Positions 1-11,223 of a stretch of DNA of 64,000 bases are shown piece after piece. The stretch comes from Phoenix dactylifera (Eukaryota; Streptophyta; Magnoliopsida; Arecales; Arecaceae). The position numbers and the translations under genes were made by a program. A model generated the notes under the pieces. That model was given only the letters and a program-made list of their open reading frames with translations, was not told the origin of the DNA and ran no database searches. The stretch covers positions 16,894,631 through 16,958,630 of the forward strand of contig NC_052396.1 in NCBI RefSeq assembly GCF_009389715.1. Direction: 5' to 3'. Numbering within the stretch: the stretch's first letter is position 1; each line of letters begins with the position of its first letter.

Positions 1-3000
1 TTTCGATCTCAGCAGAAAAAGAAGAAGAAGAAGGCCCGGCCGCCGCCGACCATGGCGCGCCTCCGCCCGAGCTCCCTCCTGCGGCCGCGGCCGGCCCCTG
101 CTCGCCCCCTCCCTAGCCCCCTCCTGTGGCCTCGCCCCCTCCCACGGCCCCCGCCCGAGCTCCCTCCCGCGGCCGCCGTCGGCCCCGGCTCGCCGTCGAC
201 GGCGGCCCCGCCCCCTCCAACGGCCGCCACGGCCCGGCCCCCTCCGGCGCCGCCGGCTCGCAGGAGGAGAAGAAAGAAGAAAGAAGAAGAAGGGAAGAAG
301 AGAAGAAAAAGAAAAAAAAAAGAAAAGGAAAGAAAAAGAAAGAAAAAAAAATAATTAAATAAATGCATAAATAAATAAATCAATAAATAAAATAAACAAA
401 TAAATAATATATTCTAATAAAATAAAATAATTATAAATAAATAAATAAATAAAGAAAAAGGAAGAAAAGGAAAGAAAAAGAAAAAAGAAGAAAAGGAAAG
501 GAAAAGAAAAAAGAAAAGAAGAAAAAAAAAGAAAAGAAAAGAAAAAAAAAACAGAAGAAAAGGAAAGAAAAAGAAGAGAGGGAAAGAAAAAGAAAAAAAG
601 GAAAGAAAAAGAAGAAAAGGAAAGAAGAAGAAAAAAAGAAAGAAAAAGAAGAAAAAGAAAGAAAAGAAAAAAAAGAAAAGAAAAAGGAAGAAAATGAAAG
701 AAAAAGAAGAAAAAGGAAAGAAAGAAGAAAAAGAAAAGAAAAAGAAGAAAAGGATTATTTCTACAAAAAGCAGAAAACTCAGTTAAGTTCAGCATTCTGC
801 TCTGTGCACACAATTTATTGTTTACTGCACACAGATATGTGTCATTTGCACACACTTATTGTTGTAAGTCTAGAGCATGGCACAAACTCAGTTAACCTGG
901 AAACATACTTAATTAACGTTGGCACACACTAAATTTACCCCCGAACATACTTAATTAACGTTGGCACACACTAAATTTACCCCCGAACACAGTTTTGTGC
1001 TTTTTGCACACAGTTTTCTGCTTTTTGCACACAGTTAATCGACTACTGCACACAGATATGTGCCATGTGCACACAGTTAAGTTAAGCATTCTGCTCTGTG
1101 CACACAATTACCCGAACACAGTTTTATGCTTTTTGCACAGTTTTCTGCTTTTTGCACACAGTTTATCGATTACTGCACAGAGATATGTGCCATGTGCACA
1201 CAGTTAAGTTAAGCATTCTGCTCTGTGCACACAATTTATTGTTTACTGCACACAGATATGTGTCATTTGCACACACTTATTGTTGTAAGCCTAGAGCATG
1301 GCACAAACTCAATTAACCTGGAAACATACTTAATTAACGTTGGCACACACTAAATTTACCCCCGAACACAGTTTTGTGCTTTTTGCACACAGTTTTCTGC
1401 TTTTTGCACACAGTTAATCGACTACTGCACACAGATATGTGCCATGTGCACACAGTTAAGTTAAGCATTCTGCTCTGTGCACACAATTACCCGAACACAG
1501 TTTTATGCTTTTTGCACAGTTTTCTGCTTTTTGCACACAGTTTATTGATTACTGCACAGAGATATGTGCCATGTGCACACAGTTAAGTTCAGCATTCTGC
1601 TCTGTGCACACAATTTATTGTTTACTGCACACAGATATGTGTCATTTGCACACACTTATTGTTGTAAGCCTAGAGCATGGCACAAACTCAATTAACCTGG
1701 AAACATACTTAATTAACGTTGGCACACACTAAATTTACCCCCGAATACAGTTTTGTGCTTTTTGCACACAGTTTTCTGCTTTTTGCACACAGTTAATCGA
1801 CTACTGCACACAGATATGTGCCATGTGAACACAGTTAAGTTAAGCATTCTGCTCTGTGCACACAATTACCCGAACATAGTTTTATGCTTTTTGCACAGTT
1901 TTCTGCTTTTTGCACACAGTTTATCGATTACTGCACACAGATATGTGCCATGTGCACACAGTTAAGTTCAGTATTCTGCTCTGTGCACACAATTTATTGT
2001 TTACAGCACACAGATATGTGTCATTTGCACACACTTATTGTTGTAAGCCTAGAGCATGTAACCTGGAAACATACTTAATTAACGTTGGCACACACTAAAT
2101 TTACCCCCGAACACAGTTTTGTGCTTTTTGCACACAGTTTTCTGCTTTTTGCACACAGTTAATCGACAATTTTTTTTCTTTTCTTTTCTTTTTTTCTTTT
2201 TTCCTTTTCTTCTTTTTCTTTTCTTTTTTTCTTTTTCTTTCCTTTTTCCTCTTTTTCTTTCCTTTTTCTTCTTTTTTTCTTTTTCTTTCCTTCTTTTTTT
2301 TCTTTTATTTTTCTTTTTCTTTCCTTCTCTACACACAATTAAGTCTTCTGTGCACACACTTAAATCTTCTCTCAACACAGTTAAGTATTCTATACATCAC
2401 ATAGTTAAGTTAAATATTCTCTATACACAATTAAGTCTTATATGCACACATTTAAATTTTCTCTGCACACAGTTAAGTGTTCTACGCATCACACAGTTAA
2501 GTGTGTGCAGAGAAGACTTAATTGTGTACAGAGAACACTTAACTGTGTGATGCACACAGTTAAATGTTCTCTGTACACAATTAAGTATTCTCTGCACATA
2601 CATGAATCTTCTTTTTCTTTCCTTTTCTTCTATTTTTTTCTTTTCTTTTCTTTTCTTTTTTCTTTTTTTCTTTTTTCTTTTTCTTTTTCTTTCCTTCTCT
2701 TCTTTTTCTTTCCTTTTTCTTCTTCTTTTTTTCTTTTCTTTTTTTCTTTTTTTCCTTTTCTTCTTTTTCTTTTCTTTTTCTTCTTTTTCTTTCCTTTCTT
2801 TCCTTTTTCTTCTTTTTCTTTCCTTTTCTTCCTTTTTCTTTTCTTTTTTTCTTTTTTTCCTTTTCTTCTTTTTCTTTCCTTTTTTTCTTCTTCTTTCCTT
2901 TTCTTCTTCTTCTTTCCTTTTCTTCTTTTTCTTTCCTTTTTTTCTTTTTCTTTCCCTCTCTTCTTTCTCTTTCCTTTTTTCCCTTCTTTTTCTTTTTTTT

Positions 3001-3830
3001 TCTCTTCTTCCTTTCTTCTTCTTTCTTCTCCTCCCGCAGGCCGGCGCCACCGGAGGCCGGGGGAGAGGGCCCGGCCATGGCGGCCGCAGAAGGGGGCCGC
3101 AGGAGAGGGCCCGGCCGTGGCAGCTTTATTTATTTATTTATAATTATTTTATTTTATTATAGAATATATTATTTATTTATTTATTTATTTATTTTATTTA
3201 TTTTATTTGTTCATTTATATTTATTGATTTATTTATTTATGCATTTATTTAATTATTTATTTTTTTTCTTTTTTTTTCCTTCTTTTTCTTTCCTTTTCCT
3301 TTTTTTCTTTTCTTTTTCTTCTCTTCTTCCCTTCTTCTTCTTTCTTCTTTCTTCTCCTCCTGCGAGCCGGCGGCGCCGGAGGGGGCCGGGCCGTGGCGGC
3401 CGTTGGAGGGGGCGGGGCCGCCGTCGACGGCGAGCCGGGGCCGACGGCGGCCGCGGGAGGGAGCTCGGGCGGGGGCCGTGGGAGGGAGCTCGGACGGGGG
3501 CGGGCCATGGGAGGGGGCTCGGGAGGGAAGAGGCCGCGAGAGGGGGCGAGCAGGGGCCGGCGACGGCCGCAGGAGGGAGCTCGGGCAGAGGCGAGCTGTG
3601 GTCGGCGGCGGCCGGGCCTTCTTCTTCTTCTTTTTCTTCTGAGAACGGGAGATTAGGAAGGGAAGGGGCACGGGAGGTGGCGGGGCCGCGGGATGGGGCT
3701 CGGTAGGGAGCGAGACGGCGCCGGTGGCGACCGCGGGAGGGAGCTCGGGCGGGGACGGGCCGTGGTCGGTGGCGGCTGCCCCTGTTTCTTCTTCTTCTTT
3801 TGGGAATGGGAGATCAAAAGGGGCAGGGGC
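1..3830. repeat. Large imperfect palindromic repeat block, cut by the left window edge
   Basis: Bases 1-770 recur as the reverse complement at about 2600-3660. The shared order is a GC-rich stretch (1-270 against 3360-3640), a short purine/pyrimidine tract, an AT-rich (AAAT)n stretch with a GCAT interruption (350-460 against 3125-3260), and a long purine tract (440-760) matched by pyrimidine tracts (2600-3030). A further diverged copy of the GC unit and its TTC-rich end follows at 3665-3830. The middle (about 780-2600) holds the tandem repeats listed separately. The long Lys/Glu- and Phe/Ser-rich open frames here are translations of simple sequence and I do not call them genes. The outer end of the left arm lies beyond base 1. 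Confidence 0.8.
901..2168. repeat. 379-bp tandem repeat array (about 3.3 units)
   Basis: The phrase TTTACCCCCGAA recurs with its first C at 980, 1359, 1738 and 2104, giving spacings of 379, 379 and 366. The short last spacing comes from a small deletion near 2058. Each unit is built from internal subrepeats around TGCACACAGTT and CTGCACACAGATATGTG. A partial unit lies at 780-960. A related array with shorter motifs (CACACAGTTAAGT, CACACAATTAAGTCTTCT) is at 2332-2605, and part of it is inverted about position 2510. Confidence 0.9.
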
Positions 3831-3950
3831 ATTTTAATATTCTTAGGGGGCGTTTTCGTCTCATAATAAAGTATTGAAATATGGCTGGACTGATCGTTAA
3901 ACAACCAGTCAACAGGGATTAAACGTTAAAGACCGGTCAATAAATGTACC

Positions 3951-3988
3951 GGTGATTAATTTCCCCAAAATAGGGGAAATTAATCACC
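3951..3988. repeat. Perfect 16-bp hairpin
   Basis: GGTGATTAATTTCCCC (3951-3966) and its exact reverse complement (3973-3988) flank a 6-base loop, AAAATA. It sits between the GC-rich repeat block and the promoter of the next gene. Its function is unknown; it could be the end of a small inverted-repeat transposon. Confidence 0.8.
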
Positions 3989-4458
3989 CACCCTCTTTTA
4001 GACCACCATCCATGTACCGCCCCAGGTCATGTGTCGAGCTGCATGTAATTGGAATCAAAACAGAGCGCTGTTAATACCGTTGACAAAGTGGCGATGCCGG
4101 TGGCGGCAGCACCTCACCGAGTTTTTCGCTGCAGCAAAGAGACAAAACGCCATCTACCCCACTGGCCACTGCCAAGACTTTCCCAACACTACCACAATTA
4201 CCATTACCATACAATATACATGTAAAAAAGAGAGCGGAAATAAACAAACAAACAAAATCTCGTCACACTCTCCCAATAAGGACTCTCCTATCCACACCCC
4301 CATGTGACCACCCCAGCTAAGAAGAATGGCGGACTCTGTCTCTCAGCAGACTCTGCACAAGTGCAGAACGGAGAAAATAAGAGAGAGAGCATCTTCTTCC
4401 ATCCCCTCCGTCGACCTCTGCTTCTGCTTTCTACTACTGCTCCCACGTCGCCTTAGCC
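3989..4458. other. Upstream region of the small gene at 4577
   Basis: No recognisable gene. A run of repeated CATTACC-type motifs and purine-rich AGAGAGAG lies just before the TATA box of the following gene, so this is its presumed promoter region. Confidence 0.4.
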
Positions 4459-4466
4459 TATAAAAG
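4459..4466 (+). promoter_or_regulatory. TATA box
   Basis: TATAAAAG lies 118 bases before the ATG at 4577. Transcription would be expected to begin near 4490. The element is well placed for the small gene that follows. Confidence 0.65.
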
Positions 4467-4576
4467 AGCGAGCACCACTGCTTAGCTAAAAGTCTTCAAC
4501 TTCTTATAAAGTGCGTCTCCAGTAGTCCGTACCATCTGGGCCTCTTGGCGCTTTGCTGGTGGTTGTGGTGCTGGAG

Positions 4577-4855
4577 ATGGCAGTGGCGATGGGGGTGGCA
4601 GCGGCGCTGGAGGAGGCCGGGTTGGTGCTGGAAGGGGGGAAGAGGAGGGTGCGGAGTCTCTATTGGAAGCTGAGGGCGGAGATCCGGAGGCTAATGGAGA
4701 GGGGGAAGGCAAGGAAGCAGCGGTTCAGCTTCCACTACGACCCCTTCAGCTACGCTCTCAATTTTGATGATGGGGGCTCCACTTTCCTCTACTCTGTCGG
4801 AGGCCAGTATTCGATCTCTCTCTCTCTCGTTTTTTTTCCTGAAGGGACCTCCTGA
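4577..4855 (+). CDS. Small plant-conserved protein of unknown function, 92 aa
   Basis: This is an intronless reading frame starting at the first in-frame ATG (4577); the frame is open further upstream but has no ATG. The core, roughly residues 28-62, is a basic helix with RRVRSLYWKLRAEIRR followed by RFSFHYDPFSYALNFDDG. I recognise this core as typical of a family of short uncharacterised angiosperm proteins (basic helix, then the DPFSYALNFDDG block near the C-terminus). No signal peptide or membrane segment is evident; the N-terminus is Ala/Val/Gly-rich. The tail after FDDG, which runs into a CT repeat, is atypical and may be a diverged end. A good TATA box lies upstream. Function is unknown. 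Confidence 0.7.
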   Translation: MAVAMGVAAALEEAGLVLEGGKRRVRSLYWKLRAEIRRLMERGKARKQRFSFHYDPFSYALNFDDGGSTFLYSVGGQYSISLSLVFFPEGTS

Positions 4856-5123
4856 TCTTAATCTCTTGGAAAGAAAAGAACGAAAGCTCTGTGATGTAGA
4901 AAATGGCAGTGACTACTGTGGAGCTTTCTTGGTTGTTTTGGTTAAAAAAAAAATCAACTTCTGTTAGTTTTGGGTGCATCTGTTTTTATGGAGTTAGAGA
5001 AGCAGAAATGCAGTTCGGCGCTTTCTCTTTCCAAGTCTGAAAGGATCTTTCGGACGCTCCAAAAATACTTGCCATGATCACGATTTTGACCGGCTTTTCA
5101 GACGTTCATGCATGGCCCCGGTT
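4856..5123. other. 3' flank of the small gene
   Basis: AT-rich, with poly(A) stretches. No further gene is seen, and the 3' UTR is presumably here. Confidence 0.3.
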
Positions 5124-5136
5124 CATTTAGAGGTGT

Positions 5137-5500
5137 CTCCTTTTTTTTTTTTTTTTTTTTGCTAAAGAAGAAGGGGGTAGGGGGGAGGAAGGGACAAGCT
5201 AGCCCACCCCCGCATAGCAGCCTTCACTGGGCCCCCGCTCCGTCAAGAGAATGTTCGATGCGGGCAGAAATGGCCGTGTGTTGGGCACCCCGACCGGTTT
5301 TACTCATGCTTTCCCCACCCATGGGCCCGGCTCAGCTACTCCTCTGGGCTCTGGCTCGAGTCCCAAGTGCGAGTACATCACACCTGGCACCACTCCGGCT
5401 ACTAGCGGTCCAAGAGCGGTCCTATACCTCATGTCCACTCGAACTTGGGACCATGAGGTTAGAATCTCCGCCCAATACCACTAGGCTACCACCTTGGTGG
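5137..5500 (-). mobile_element. tRNA-derived SINE
   Basis: Read on the minus strand, the element starts at 5500 and ends in a 20-base A tract (T tract at 5141-5160 on plus). It carries a pol III A-box-like TAGCCTAGTGG (complement of 5478-5488) and a B-box-like GGTCCCAAGTTCGAGTGG (complement of about 5435-5452), spaced as in a tRNA head. A perfect 13-bp target duplication, CATTTAGAGGTGT, flanks it at 5124-5136 and 5501-5513. Length is about 364 bp. The head is too diverged to be a functional tRNA gene. The intact duplication suggests a fairly recent insertion. Confidence 0.85.
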
Positions 5501-5513
5501 CATTTAGAGGTGT

Positions 5514-7089
5514 TTGGTTTTATAAATCCCTATTCTTCCCACCAAATCTATGCGAAAATGATGCCATACTTAGGCCAAATCTAACCTAATTATGCACACC
5601 CAACCCCAGGCCCGAAATTAACGAGAAAGCGAGGAACAAACCTTATGCTTCTAAAGCCAAATTACAATTTGTAATTGTACATTGCACTGCATTTGTTTGA
5701 TATAGAAACCTGCATAAAATTATAATTCATAGCAAATGTAAGCACCTTGGGCTACAGTCACCTCTAATTGAAGACTTATGTCATAAAACTAGTCCACCGC
5801 CAACCGGCCTTGGGTCCTTTGGGTCTGGCGCTCTTCTCAATCGCGTGCACACTGAAAGTTTCAGTCGGATGGTGGCAATCTCACTATATTTAATTTTTTT
5901 TAAAGAAAATCTATATGACCATTTCTGGACCATGTATTAAAACAAACAGAAGCTTAGTAGCCGATGAAAAATAACAAGAAAGCAAAAGGCATTTGATGTA
6001 TATGGTTCTTGCTACAGCTTATCAGAAGGTTTAACTAATTAAAACACATTATGGCGCCAAAATGTGGTAGATCAAGAGTAGCCACTAGACAGGCCCAACA
6101 TCATACCGCCGAGCTTACATATCAGGAGCTCTCCATAGTTGGCCGCATCCTAACCGAGAGTTTTAACGATCATCAAGATTCCACCGATGTTACAGGCATG
6201 ACATCATCCGTACACGAAACATGCACGCCCAATGTCCAAGCCGTACTCAACCTAGTTACTTTCGGTCGACCTATATGCCTTAATTCTTTGATGGTAGGTA
6301 TGCTCCTCCACCATACATACACGAAAAAAAGAGACAGAGAAGATAAGAAAGAAGAATGCCATAACAGACTGAAAGACAATCTCCTTTTATTTTTGATTAC
6401 GGCATTGACTATCAGCCATTGAATACGTTCCATCCAAAAAAATTCCGTTGCTCTGTACCATTTCAAATTGAAGTGCTACCATTTGATGAATACCTGGGCT
6501 GTAGCGATCAAGCGCGGCTGAGCTTCTCTAGTTCTGGACGGAGCAGGAGGCTATCAATCTTTATAACGTTATTGCGCTTCTCATCCTGGTGTTTAGAGCC
6601 AATCAGTTCTTAGTGACGTCACTTTTATTTTTTATAATTCTCCCTTCAACGCCTTTTATTTAATGAACATTCTTTTATAACGGACAATTTTAATTCCCTT
6701 CCGGCATCAATGAGTGAGGCTGCTGCAACGCTAGCAGCCGCTGCTACTAACTACAATATGGGTGCTGCTGCGTCTGGGGAAAGCAGAGGAATCCCAGCCG
6801 GGTCATAATGGTTGCTTTGATTGATTGATGTACTCGGTACTGCAGCTCTTGTTACCGTGTCTCTCAATCTACAACCACCCAATCTCTTAATCATACTAAT
6901 CATATCTACGTGAGGAGGAATCTCAAAAACTATACCCCATTGCGCTCCTGCTCTAATTTGGAAGGCTGCCCTCTTAATTTTACTAGTACGGTGCTGTTTC
7001 AAAAGAATTTGGGACCGTCTATTTACGAAAAGAGATGGTGACTATGCTTCGTACCCTGCATCATCCCCATTTAATTGGTTTGCACTATA
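5514..7089. other. Anonymous intergenic DNA
   Basis: Only short open frames are present. One has an ATG at 6051 (123 codons), but neither its product nor any other resembles a family I know. A GC-rich GCTGCTGC stretch lies near 6716-6775. I can support no gene here. Confidence 0.4.
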
Positions 7090-7830
7090 CTAGCAACCAC
7101 AGTAAAATATCTAATGGATTTGAGAGTGTCGCCTACTTCTGTAGGTCGGGTTTCGTTGGAGTCATTGCGTGGAGTTTTTAGAGCCTAGAAATCCTAGGCA
7201 AACCTAAAGAACAAGGGGTAGGGTAAGGATCTATTTTAGTGTAGGGGAAGGACCACAAGGTAAACTCTTCAACAACTCTCCATGAAGATCCTAAATTACT
7301 TGGTTAGAATTAGGCAATTTGGCGATTGGAGACCGGTCGGCTTGGCTAGAGCTGAGCTGCACAATGAGAGATCCGACTTGCAAAAAAAGAAGCAATCAGA
7401 GGTTGCCGGAATGTTTTCGGCAAAGAACCTTCTGATGTTTAAGCTAGGCAGAATTTTGGTGGAACAACGAAGATCCAAGATGAAGAGCAGCGAAGGTCCC
7501 ATACTTAGGATCCCCTGACTTGGTTTATATAGAGAGGAGGGCGAGAGTCCATTGTGATCTGGTCATGCAATCTTCGGATGAGCTATTATACTCTTTTCTT
7601 ATCTGGCTCTTTAAGAAGGTACACCCTTCCTTATTTGGTGTGCGGAGATCGTGCCAAGCTATAAACGCCTGCGCACTATTTGCTTAGAGGTTTGCTTAGC
7701 CGTCGACTCTACGTGCCACAATGCCACACCCAGTCATTAGTCGGTCGTGCTGGTAGGTGCGATTTTAGTGGGCATCGAATCTAGGACAGACAATAGTAAC
7801 AAAAGTATATCCGAGTAGTTCTCAAACAAT
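7090..7830 (+). mobile_element. Possible LTR-like remnant
   Basis: The stretch has GC content above its surroundings, an internal TTTATATAGAGAGGAGGG (about 7524-7541) resembling the promoter of plant LTRs, and a short open frame at 7282-7518 with no known match. No paired LTR, primer-binding site or target duplication was found, so this is only a suggestion. Confidence 0.25.
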
Positions 7831-10072
7831 ATTTTAGTAGATCCATCAAAATATAAGCTTGTAGTCTGGATAGTTCTATTTTTTATTTTTTTCCTTCTAG
7901 TTAGAGTATCCTAAGTTTCCTTCTGCACATCATGAAGTTCCCGAACTGCAAATCCTCTATAAACCTGCTTGTAGGCAAATTCCAACTCTAGGTGAAATAT
8001 GCGCGGGCAGAGAATCCATGCACAGCTGGGACGTGGCAGTCAGCAGTTAAGTTTTGTCAGCATATTCCATCATCTCCGAATAAGGCCATACCAACAGAAA
8101 GATAGGCCCCACGCATGCCGTCGGTGGAGAAATTCTTACAACCGTTCCTTTTTATCTCATCGTATTCATACCTCCTTGACATTAGAATCAGCAAGGCTAG
8201 ATGTGATAAGAGTATAGATTATGTTGATAAAACTAGCGAATCTTATGAGAATCCATGGAGACGTATGTTTAGAACGCTAGGGCTTAAAAGGAGAGAATAT
8301 GTGAGGGTTCATGCGGGTGCGTGTTCAATCATATATCAACTATATACTAGGTAGATTTTGGTATACTTATACAGGGCGAATGAACCCAAATAACACCTTA
8401 TGACTATCTTTTTTTTGTGTGAAATTATGAGCTTGATTCCTCTTGTTTTTATATTTTATGAAATGCCTCTGTTTTATGTACTCCAGAGGATGTCGAGGAA
8501 TTTTCTGGATAGTACTGTTTGTAGTTTGTTAAGTAAGGTTGAATCGAAGTGCTGTCAATTTTGAACATGAAGTTGTGAACAGTCTTATAGTGGAATGCAG
8601 GTGGCTGATTCGGCCATCTCCTGCAAGGTGAGCCTAATCCACTACAACTTGTCGGCTTCTTTTCCTTGAAAAGTTCAGGGTTGCGGATGAAGGCAATGCC
8701 TTGACTGCCACATGGTGGTGGCCATTGTTTAATGGCACAATCCTCCAGTTCTGCTGCAACATGTGATGGTCACAATTGTGTGGGCCAATTCCAGCAGTAG
8801 GTTTACATACAGAACTTGAGAAAAGTAGCAGCCTAATGACTTATATATCTATGATGCACCTCCACCTCAAAACCAGGAAAATAACAGGAAAAAGATAGTT
8901 TTACAGATAAGCATAAGGGTGTATGCATTTTCTTTTCCTTTTTGTGTCCAATGAGATTCGCCTTCTTTTTGTCGGTTTTGATTCTTGGAGTAAAACAAGG
9001 AAAATGCACCGACTTTTAATGCAAGCCAGAAGTTATTGTGACGCAGGTTATCCCAAGTGTTGGGAGTATTTTTTATTACTTTACTCCTACAATTTCGCTT
9101 GCACTATTTCGATCATTATTTCGTTCTCTCTCCTTTGCATGAGAAAATAACGTTGGTTGTTTTTCTGAAGCACTTGAAGAAATATATATGTCAGCTCCTG
9201 ATCCTTCAATTTGCCGGAGTCTTATCCGTTTTATTAAATAAACGGTCAAGCTATCTATCACCTCCATATCCAAAGAAGCTTCTCTTGTCAACACCAGATC
9301 TCCAAACACGTAATGAAATGCTGACTCAGTTCTGCGTGGGATGAGATCCCGACTCATTGCTGCGTCAGCCGACGTCGGTAAATGCGGTGCAAAGCTTCGA
9401 GGAACCGAAGGGAAAGAATAGAATTGGAAAGGTGGGAAAGATTATCTTATCCGTTTCTTACCTCAATCCTATGGAAGGATGGTCTTACACATCATATGGG
9501 TCCAATTCCACGCCAGCCGAAGACTTGTGGTGCATAACCCTCGACGGAAAAAGGACCCTTTTCTTGGAGAGCAAGATCCATTCTTTATCCAGATACGTGT
9601 CAGAAGTTGATCGATCAGCTGAGTTAGGTCGTGTTCATGGTTTCATCTGCGAAGTGGCTGCCTATGTACGAGGCCATCCATTTTACTGGCCTCTCTATAG
9701 ACATGCTCAGCTTGGAAGGCCATTCTGCCGGAGACCATGGCTCGGATGTCACGGATTAGGAGGTGGCGCTCCTTTTCAAAGATGAACAGGACAGAGAACT
9801 TATTCACCTAACTTGGTCATTTGGTCAGTATCGAAGTTGTTGCATGATTAAGCTTCATCAGCTCCTTTGATCATGGAAAATTCTAGAAAAGGGGGATGGA
9901 TGGCACAAAAGCAGGGGGAGACTTTTCTTCTCTCTTTCTTTCTGGGTTGGTTCATTACATTACAATTCTTTTATATCGGATGAGCTGATGATGACTCTGC
10001 AAGATAAAAGAGCTGATTCGGTCAGCCACTTTATTCCTGCTGAATGCATTCACCACTTCCTAGATTTCTCCA
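7831..10072. other. Anonymous intergenic DNA upstream of the GRAM gene
   Basis: There is an open frame of 142 codons at 9357-9785, but it begins with TTG and has no recognisable domain. The remainder is AT-rich. Nothing here can be supported as a gene. Confidence 0.35.
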
Positions 10073-10080
10073 CCTTATAA
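10073..10080 (+). promoter_or_regulatory. TATA-like element of the GRAM-domain gene
   Basis: CCTTATAAGG lies about 110 bases before the ATG at 10187, which would leave a leader of about 80 bases. Confidence 0.4.
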
Positions 10081-10186
10081 GGACTCTCTGCCGGGCGTTT
10101 GGAGCAGGGAGCGGCTCTCGGAGAGAAACAACCTCAAGAGTGAGTGGTCGGAGCTAAGAAGGGCTAAAGGAGCTTCACCCCCAAAA

Positions 10187-11223
10187 ATGAAGAACCCAAG
10201 CCATGGCCATGTCCTTGGAATTCCTGTCAGCTCTGTCACATATGCAGCAGAGGAATTACCAAGCGAGCCTGCTTCTGTTGCCGAGCCTGCTAGCTTATAC
10301 CTGCAATCCGATTCATATGGGTCCATGTACTGCAAACACAGTAATGATCATCTCCCTCGCATTCTCATATCAATTGTTCTGAATTTTTTGTTTTTTGTTT
10401 TTTTCATCTTTTTCATAGCATTTGAAAGACATCCTTCAGCTGTATATTAATGGGAATCGTCTGGAATTGTAGGTAAAAAGGATTCAGCTGTCGATCGGAT
10501 GAGCAAGTTCAGCAAAAAAGCGGACAATTATGTGCAAGGAATCCGAGAACATGGTAACCATCCACCCCCACCTTCCTACCCAAATTTCAGTACAATGCAA
10601 TTATGTTTTGTTTCCATAATCCATAGAGTATATTATAGTAAATGATAATAACTATTCCCCTACGAAATTGCAGTGACCTTGGGGCCTAAGATCACTGAAA
10701 CTATGAAGGGGAAGTTGAGCTTAGGGGCAAGGATTCTTCAAGCGGGTGGCGTGGAGAGAGTTTTCAGGCAAGCTTTCTCTGTTGAAAAAGGAGAGAAATT
10801 GCTGAAGACCTTCCAGTGTTATCTGTCAACCACTGCTGGCCCTATTGCAGGGATGCTCTTTATCTCAACCGAGAAGGTTGCATTCCACAGCGACAAGTCC
10901 CTTACGCTAACTTCTTCCAAAGGAGACCTGGCCAGAGTGCCTTACAAGGTAATTTCATTTCCAAAGGCTCTCATGCACAAGATTAGAGAATAATATTCTG
11001 AATCTTATTTCAGTTTCTAACTGAATCTGGTGTCTTCGATATATAGGTTTTGATTCCGTTGAGAATGATGAAGAAAGCCACGTCGAGTGAGAATCTGGAC
11101 AAGCCAAACCAGAAGTACATCCAGATGGTCACCATGGATGACTTTGAGTTTTGGTTTATGGGATTTATCAGATACCAAAGATCTTTCAGATACCTACAGC
11201 GGGCAATCTCAGAATTACGATGA
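10187..11223 (+). CDS. GEM-like protein (GRAM domain), 228 aa, four exons
   Basis: Exons 10187-10340, 10473-10553, 10674-10948 and 11047-11223 join in frame with GT-AG introns (154, 81, 275 and 177 nt; 687 nt with the TGA). The N-terminus holds GIPVSSVTY, the diagnostic start of the GEM/GEM-like family. Next comes DSAVDRMSKFSKKADNYVQG. The GRAM domain follows from about residue 100: the VFRQAFSVEKGEKLL segment, then AGMLFISTEKVAFHSD, and at the end FEFWFMGFIRYQRSFRYLQ. Members are plant proteins of 210-300 aa, some ABA-responsive or affecting cell division and root-hair patterning. GRAM domains are thought to bind lipids or proteins at membranes. The start is the first ATG of the exon carrying the family motif. 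Length and exon layout are normal, so it looks intact. The exact GEM-like subgroup is not resolved. Confidence 0.93.

Noticed and set aside
995..2098. Repeated frames with FLHTVFCFLHTVNRLLHTD-type protein
   Set aside because: They recur only because the 379-bp DNA unit recurs, and each is closed by stops at repeat-unit boundaries.
901..2168. CRISPR-like spaced repeats
   Set aside because: The whole 379-bp unit is conserved, with no unique spacers, and the genome is a plant's.
52..3706. Long open frames rich in Lys/Glu/Arg, Phe/Ser or Pro/Ala/Arg
   Set aside because: They are direct translations of GAAA/TTTC tracts and GC-rich repeat DNA on both strands, without introns, domains or promoter.
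5435..5490. Functional tRNA gene
   Set aside because: A- and B-box-like motifs are present but no cloverleaf forms; the A tail and target duplication show it is a SINE.
9357..9785. 142-codon plus-strand frame
   Set aside because: Begins with TTG and shows no known domain; kept only as an anonymous open frame.
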